64,000 nt of DNA, taken from Galaxea fascicularis (Eukaryota; Cnidaria; Anthozoa; Scleractinia; Euphylliidae). Position 1 is the first letter of the stretch. Every line of letters begins with the position of its first letter. The DNA lies in the NCBI GenBank assembly GCA_948470475.1, contig OX419339.1:15921863-15985862 (forward strand), written 5' to 3'. The translations under genes were made by a program, and so were the position numbers. The notes below the pieces were generated by a model. That model was given only the letters and a program-made list of their open reading frames with translations, had not been told where the DNA came from and made no database searches. This document shows positions 61,101 through 64,000 of the stretch, in pieces.

Positions 61101-62770
61101 AAATTAAACTTGCTTATCACTAGACGAAAAACCCTATCAAACAGAAAATTTGTAAAAAGATAAGTCTTCAGCTGTTCTAATAAATAATTGAACTAAAATC
61201 TTAAAAGGATTGATAATTCCTTATTTTTTAATTTTGATGACGTCATTTGAAAACCGAGAATTGAAAATAGTGACATGATTGTTTCAAAATTCTCCAGTTT
61301 AATGTAATAGTAACAGTCCGAGATAAATCATGAATTTGGTGGTGCTTATACAACACTGGCAAGTTCTTTCAAACTCACATTCAGAAAATGGAAAACATTT
61401 TGATAATGAAAAACTGGACACAGATGTCATTATTAAGTCCAAGCTCTTGTTTTGGAAAATAAACTCAAGTATTTGAATGTTGATGCTGACTCAACTTGTT
61501 AAAGACCCTTCATCACTTGCCACAATATACTGCAGTACAAGGAGAGGAAGTACACATACCATGCAGGGTTTGGAAAAAACATCAACAGTGAATTCTTTTG
61601 CAGAATATCTGCTGCACTGTAATACTAGGCCATCTTCCATGGTCGACTGTGATGAACCAAGTCTGAAGAGGCGATATGGTCAAATGTTTTGACTTATTGC
61701 CAATACAAGCGGAAAGTCAGTAATGTTCCCTAGCGGATCACCTTAAGGCTGGTTTACAGAGAGACATAAGCATAAGCATAACGATGTTTGGATTGCACTT
61801 ATGCTTATGCTAATTATGCCCAGTTTGCACAGTTGTTTAACGCAACATAAGTATATTTAGCATAAGAAAATGGAAAAGATTCCTTTTCTTATGCTTATGC
61901 CTATGTTACCTACAGTTTACACTGCGAATACTCATGCTAATGTTTAAACAAATTACTGGTACCATATTTTCTCAATTTAATGCCTGCATCGTTTATTTCA
62001 AAGCTGGCCTAATGAAGCTGGCATTTGTTTGAAGCCAGTGTTTAATTGGGGTCTGGCATTTATTAACAAGGTGCAATTTTCTTTAGTATTTTAATTGATT
62101 TATTACTAACTATTCTCCGAGACCCAGAGGAAGTTTCTTTTGGGTGGAACGATTATTCCCTTCGTCCCGACCAAACAAACTATCCCCAAAGGAAACAGAA
62201 CATATTAAGTAATGCATGAACAAGAGAGTACATAGCAAGTAGATGGGTACAACTAAAAAACGTTTTGAGTTCATAATAGGCAACTTCGCCAATGTCCTTC
62301 TTTGAATGCAAGTATAGCACCTTTTCTGGATCAAATGCTGTGGCCTCGAACAAACACCGGGGTCTCAATCAAACGCCCCCGGGGTTTAATTTAAAATTAC
62401 TAGTTTTCACCTGATGTTTATACAAGGCTGACATTTAATCGGGGTCCGGTGTTAAATTGACAAAAAAAGGTACATGTAGAGCATGATGGGAAGTGAAAAA
62501 GGCTCTTTGATTCCACCTAAAAACAACACTTTATCTGTCTATGTACATACACGAGAGATTTTCAAACAAGTTGTGATTTCCAGCACCTATGAAGGTGGGT
62601 GAATCAGGAAATTAAAAAAAATTCAACAGTACAGTATTGAAAAGAATAATAGTTACTAAGTGGAAAGCACTATTATTTTACTTTCTTATTATTGCTTTCA
62701 AAGTCTTGTGAATTATTTAACTATGCATATTACAGGTTGCCACACTTTTGAAAACTGTCAACAGCTTTAC
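58120..62770. other. Interval between PGLS and CHMP4 without recognised genes
   Basis: Several short frames are present but none shows a domain. A pyrimidine-rich stretch with CCTCCCTACT words lies at about 60110-60320. A sequence containing GGGCACAAATATGGCGGCCA near 60870 looks like a dispersed repeat with an open frame. The sequence at 62000-62460, with GGGGTCTGGCATTTATTAAC and related inverted words, also appears repetitive. Confidence 0.4.
61748..61915. repeat. Imperfect palindrome with CATAAGCATAAG words
   Basis: GGTTTACAGAGAGACATAAG with CATAAGCATAA at the left is mirrored by CTTATGCTTATGCCTATG and CAGTTTACAC at the right, and TTATGCTTATGC occurs between. It is a foldback-type repeat of about 170 bp. 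Confidence 0.6.
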
Positions 62771-62771
62771 T

Positions 62772-63435
62772 CTAGGAAGCCCAAGCTTCAAGTTCTTTCA
62801 AATCATCATCCTCTTGTTTGGCCTTGGCTTTGGCTGGAAATGGAGACAATCAACAAATTCATTTAACTAGTGGCAATGTCTCAATCTACATGTATATGGT
62901 GAGTTATGCGCTGTGTCAGAGGACAGTAATTTTCTGTGTATTTCGAGATGAAATACCCCAACATTAAGACCTTTGCCTCTAATGCTAAAGTCTTCCTTTG
63001 GAATTGCCAGGTTTAGAAAAAGTTCAAAGATCACATTCTTCTTTTACACAATGCCTTCATTCCCTCTCAAATAAATTTATAAGCCATGCACACCTTTTAC
63101 AATACAATACATAAGCACACACAAGGTTATGCAGTCCAAGATAGCAGAACTCAGAATCATAAACCTGTGTTGGAAGCAACTTGCTGCAAAAAGCAGCAAA
63201 AGGTGTACAGCTGTACCGAGTTCTTTATTAAGTTTTTCCTACGCTATTTGATTTCACCTCATACAGATCAGCACACCAATAAATTATTATTATAACTCAA
63301 CCATGGAAACTGACCTGGAGCTGCTGGAAGTTCTGTAGAAGGAACATTTGGCAAACTGGATGTTCCAGCAATGTCTAGTAGCTGTTCATCCAGCCCTTCC
63401 TGTTCCAACTCTTCAAGTTCATTCATCAGCTCATC
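62772..63435 (-). CDS. CHMP4B: CHMP4 (ESCRT-III subunit), last two exons
   Basis: C-terminal end of Snf7/CHMP4, which polymerises on endosomal and other membranes during ESCRT-III scission. The penultimate exon 63435-63315 encodes DELMNELEELEQEGLDEQLL then PNVPSTELPAAP, matching the human DELMAELEELEQEELDKNLL region that binds VPS4. The last exon 62833-62772 encodes AKAKQEDDDLKELEAWAS and stop; its amphipathic end is the helix bound by ALIX-type Bro1 domains. Both splice sites are clean and join in phase 1. The N-terminal core is not in the window and must lie beyond 64000. The symbol indicates the CHMP4 group; the A/B/C split is vertebrate-specific. Confidence 0.94.
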
Positions 63436-63791
63436 CTACAAGAAAGTAACAGGGAAGTAACAAATTATTTATAAGATATGGTCACCCCTTGGTATCACTG
63501 TCGTTGAGGACTTGTTGGAAAGAATTTCCTTGCTTGAGAGGACATCGCATCTTTCCAAAATCATTTTGATGAGACATCTGCCTGTGTATGGCATTTGCAG
63601 ACTGTAGAAAACTTAGGATGAAACTAAGGCCAACATTACATATTTCATCTTTTTTTAACAACCGAAAAGACAATTTTAATTCTAAGGTGGCCCCACTTTC
63701 TTAGAAGTATCAAGGTTGTATTTTTAGAAATATAGTAGTTGGGAACCCAAACACTCTAAACCCTTGAAATCCAGGGTGCCCAGTGTAATGT

Positions 63792-63912
63792 TGTAACCAA
63801 ATATAGTAAGGCTTTGTTGCATTAAAAAGAAAAGGATCCCAGAGGTGGAGCACATGGAGTAAGATGGCGAGTCAATTAACTTAGTGGCTCCTACCAAAAC
63901 AGCAATGTTACA
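63792..63912 (+). mobile_element. Putative 5' LTR of an LTR retrotransposon
   Basis: The 121-bp segment begins TGTAAC and ends GTTACA, perfect short inverted termini of TG...CA type. It is followed directly by TTGGTGACGAGGAT (from 63913), which resembles a primer-binding site placed as in Ty3/gypsy-type elements. The internal region runs off the window, so gag/pol cannot be checked. It lies inside the CHMP4 gene, upstream of the penultimate exon. Confidence 0.55.
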
Positions 63913-64000
63913 TTGGTGACGAGGATTCTCGGGCTACAACAGCGAATGATTCTAAACGATATTCACACCGCAAATGCATGAAACATGGTCAAAGCCCTAC

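Overview
The window is nuclear DNA from an animal. It has intron-rich genes with GT-AG splice sites, AT-rich introns and many short dispersed repeats, and it shows no operons, ribosome-binding sites or CRISPR arrays. Protein similarity to vertebrate orthologues, together with repeat families I associate with stony-coral genomes (a tRNA-derived SINE with a TTA tail, foldback MITEs, Penelope-type fragments), suggests an anthozoan cnidarian. The host assignment is an inference; the gene calls rest on readable protein motifs.

Layout. 1-5.3 kb: gene-free except for a hammerhead ribozyme at 342-388 and a TIR element at 3482-3772. 5.3-18.1 kb, minus strand: an ESRP/Fusilli splicing-regulator gene of about 12 exons, with many repeats in its introns. 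18.1-25.7 kb: no gene recognised; it holds the ESRP 5' region and a perfect small hairpin. 25.7-34.8 kb and probably to 36.3 kb, minus strand: an unnamed protein with a proline/RGG-rich N-terminal region and three double-stranded-RNA-binding domains (dsRBDs). 36.9-44.9 kb, plus strand: CIBAR1/FAM92 (BAR domain), head-to-head with the dsRBD gene. 45-49.3 kb: a long foldback element and unassigned sequence. 49.4-50.9 kb, minus strand: an intronless RBM12-like gene. 51-57 kb: dispersed repeats, a Penelope-type fragment and an orphan ORF. 57.1-57.8 kb, plus strand: intronless 6-phosphogluconolactonase. 62.8-63.4 kb, minus strand: the last two exons of CHMP4 (ESCRT-III). 63.8 kb to the end: an apparent 5' LTR and primer-binding site of an LTR retrotransposon cut by the window edge.

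Three of the six genes (ESRP, the triple-dsRBD gene, RBM12) encode RNA-binding proteins. I see no shared pathway that requires this. CIBAR1 (membrane curvature, ciliary base) and CHMP4 (membrane scission) are membrane-remodelling genes, and PGLS is a pentose-phosphate enzyme. The points most worth a second look are the hammerhead ribozyme with an intact core at 342-388, the triple-dsRBD/RGG gene built from symmetric phase-1 exons with a decayed extra exon piece beside it, and the hammerhead-like cores in the Penelope-type fragments.
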